Source: Burkholderiales bacterium
Lineage (GTDB): Bacteria > Pseudomonadota > Gammaproteobacteria > Burkholderiales > Burkholderiaceae
Direction: 5' to 3'
Assembly (NCBI GenBank): GCA_947372535.1
Contig: CANBUA010000260.1
Span: forward strand, 1-6,731
DNA: 6,731 nt
Below, piece by piece: positions 6,065 to 6,731 of this stretch (positions are counted from its first letter, which is position 1; each line of letters opens with the position of its first letter). The notes beneath the pieces were generated by a model that saw only the letters and a list, made by a program, of their open reading frames with translations, had not been told where the DNA came from and did not search any database. A program made the translations under genes and the position numbers.

Positions 6065-6550
6065 ATGACCTCACCGACTTCCACGATCAGCGACGACGAC
6101 CGCGCCCACTTGCGCGCAGCCATCGAGGCCAGCCAGCAAGCACTGACCTCGGGCAACATGCCCTTTGGCGCCAGCCTGGTCAAGGACGGGCAACGGCTGT
6201 GGGTGGCACAGAACAACCAGTGCACCTCGGGCGATTTCACTGGGCATGCCGAGGTGGTGCTGGTGCGCGAGGCGCGCCTGGCTTTGGGCGACCAAGCCAC
6301 GGTGGGCGCGACGGTTTATGCCAGCGGCGAGCCTTGCGCCATGTGCGCCGGGGCCATGTTCTGGGCCGGCATCCGCCGTGTCGTGTTTGCCGCCACCACG
6401 CCGGACATCGAGGCCGCCTTGGGCGGGCCTTCCTTGCCCCTGCGATGCGCGGATGCGCTGGCGGGGACGCAACCGGCCGTGCAGGTGGAGGGGCCCTGTT
6501 TGCAGGAGGAAGCGGTTGGGGTGCTACAGGCTTGGCCTTTGGCGGATTGA
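6065..6550 (+). CDS. Zinc-dependent nucleobase/nucleoside deaminase (CDA superfamily)
   Basis: Cytoplasmic hydrolytic deaminase of 161 residues, of the cytidine/deoxycytidylate deaminase superfamily, and closer by eye to the guanine deaminase/TadA-like branch. The zinc site is complete: His61 and Glu63 in GHAEV, and Cys91 and Cys94 in EPCAMCAGAMFWAG (89-102). MPFGASLVKDG (32-42) and NNQCTSGDFTGHAE (50-63) are also typical of guanine-deaminase-like proteins. It should remove an amino group from a purine, pyrimidine or similar ring and release ammonia; the exact substrate is not readable. The start lies 3 nt after the flavin reductase stop, so it belongs to the same transcript. It has no strong ribosome binding site, which suggests coupling. 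TadA is less likely because this gene sits in a catabolic-looking operon and its C-terminal part differs. Confidence 0.92.
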   Translation: MTSPTSTISDDDRAHLRAAIEASQQALTSGNMPFGASLVKDGQRLWVAQNNQCTSGDFTGHAEVVLVREARLALGDQATVGATVYASGEPCAMCAGAMFWAGIRRVVFAATTPDIEAALGGPSLPLRCADALAGTQPAVQVEGPCLQEEAVGVLQAWPLAD

Positions 6551-6731
6551 GCAAACCGCGTAGGCGTCTTCCCCAATGAGGCGACCGCCGTCTTGACTTA
6601 CCACGTGAAGCAGGAAGTCGCTGCCCGCGGGCAAGGCGAGCCCACCAAGCAGGAGATGAACGACTCGTCCACGTGGATCCACAACGGTGACCGCTGGCAG
6701 TGTGTCATGCACACGGAGACGCCGGCGGACA
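6551..6731 (+). pseudogene. Start-less C-terminal fragment of a DUF4440/SnoaL-like (NTF2-fold) protein
   Basis: Directly after the deaminase stop, the same reading frame stays open for 60 codons to the window edge. It reads VGVFPNEATAVLTYHVKQE, then KQEMNDSSTWIHNGDRWQC and VMHTETPAD. The TAVLTYHV strand, the DSSTW-x-NGDRWQCVMHTET block and their spacing are what I recognise as the C-terminal half of DUF4440/SnoaL-like proteins of the NTF2 fold. The N-terminal half, roughly 60-70 residues in relatives, is missing: the upstream DNA is occupied by the deaminase and there is no ATG or ribosome binding site before the conserved part. The simplest reading is a remnant of a deleted gene. An internal start giving a short peptide is less likely. 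It continues past the right edge, so its 3' end is unseen. No terminator for the upstream operon was found here. Confidence 0.6.

Noticed and set aside
6673..6682. 10-bp palindrome GTGGATCCAC
   Set aside because: It falls inside the coding-like DUF4440 fragment, where codons explain the sequence; a single 10-bp palindrome there is likely chance.
6524..6712. 62-codon minus-strand open frame at the right end
   Set aside because: It lies antisense to the deaminase end and the DUF4440-like fragment, has no recognised motif, and the plus-strand reading has clear family residues.

Overview
The window looks like chromosomal DNA from a high-GC betaproteobacterium, most likely a member of the Comamonadaceae or a relative. 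This is judged by eye from the strong G/C bias at third codon positions, the type of methyl-accepting chemotaxis protein (a 4HB-type sensor, HAMP, and a signalling domain ending in a VFKL-like tail), and the twin-arginine BMP-type binding protein. I could not run a search to confirm the taxon. There is no rRNA, tRNA, CRISPR array, insertion sequence or phage gene.

Layout, left to right. (1) Positions 1-753, minus strand: a LysR-type regulator whose C-terminal end lies beyond the left edge. (2) Positions 754-876: a divergent regulatory region with a perfect 8-bp inverted repeat. (3) 877-1647, plus: a short-chain dehydrogenase/reductase (SDR), the likely target of the LysR protein. (4) 1673-3253, minus: a methyl-accepting chemotaxis protein (MCP), convergent with the SDR. 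Its upstream gap (3254-3438) carries an exact match to the flagellar sigma-28 -10 element. (5) 3439-4209, minus: a GntR/FCD regulator. (6) 4210-4301: a divergent regulatory region dense in palindromes, including a perfect 9-bp inverted repeat around a 20-bp spacer. (7) 4302-6550, plus: a tightly packed three-gene unit of a BMP-family periplasmic binding protein, a flavin reductase-like FMN-binding protein (4-bp ATGA overlap) and a zinc nucleobase/nucleoside deaminase (3-nt gap). (8) 6551-6731, plus: a start-less stretch, in frame with the deaminase stop, that encodes what looks like the C-terminal half of a DUF4440/SnoaL-type (NTF2-like fold) protein.

The genes fall into two regulator-target pairs with a chemoreceptor between them. 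The GntR-controlled unit is the most interesting part. A nucleoside-type binding protein, a reduced-flavin supplier or flavoprotein, and a deaminase acting on amino-substituted heterocycles together suggest uptake and breakdown of a purine, pyrimidine or related N-heterocycle. The expected ABC ATPase and permeases and any monooxygenase partner are not in the window. The substrate is unknown and the pathway is inference.
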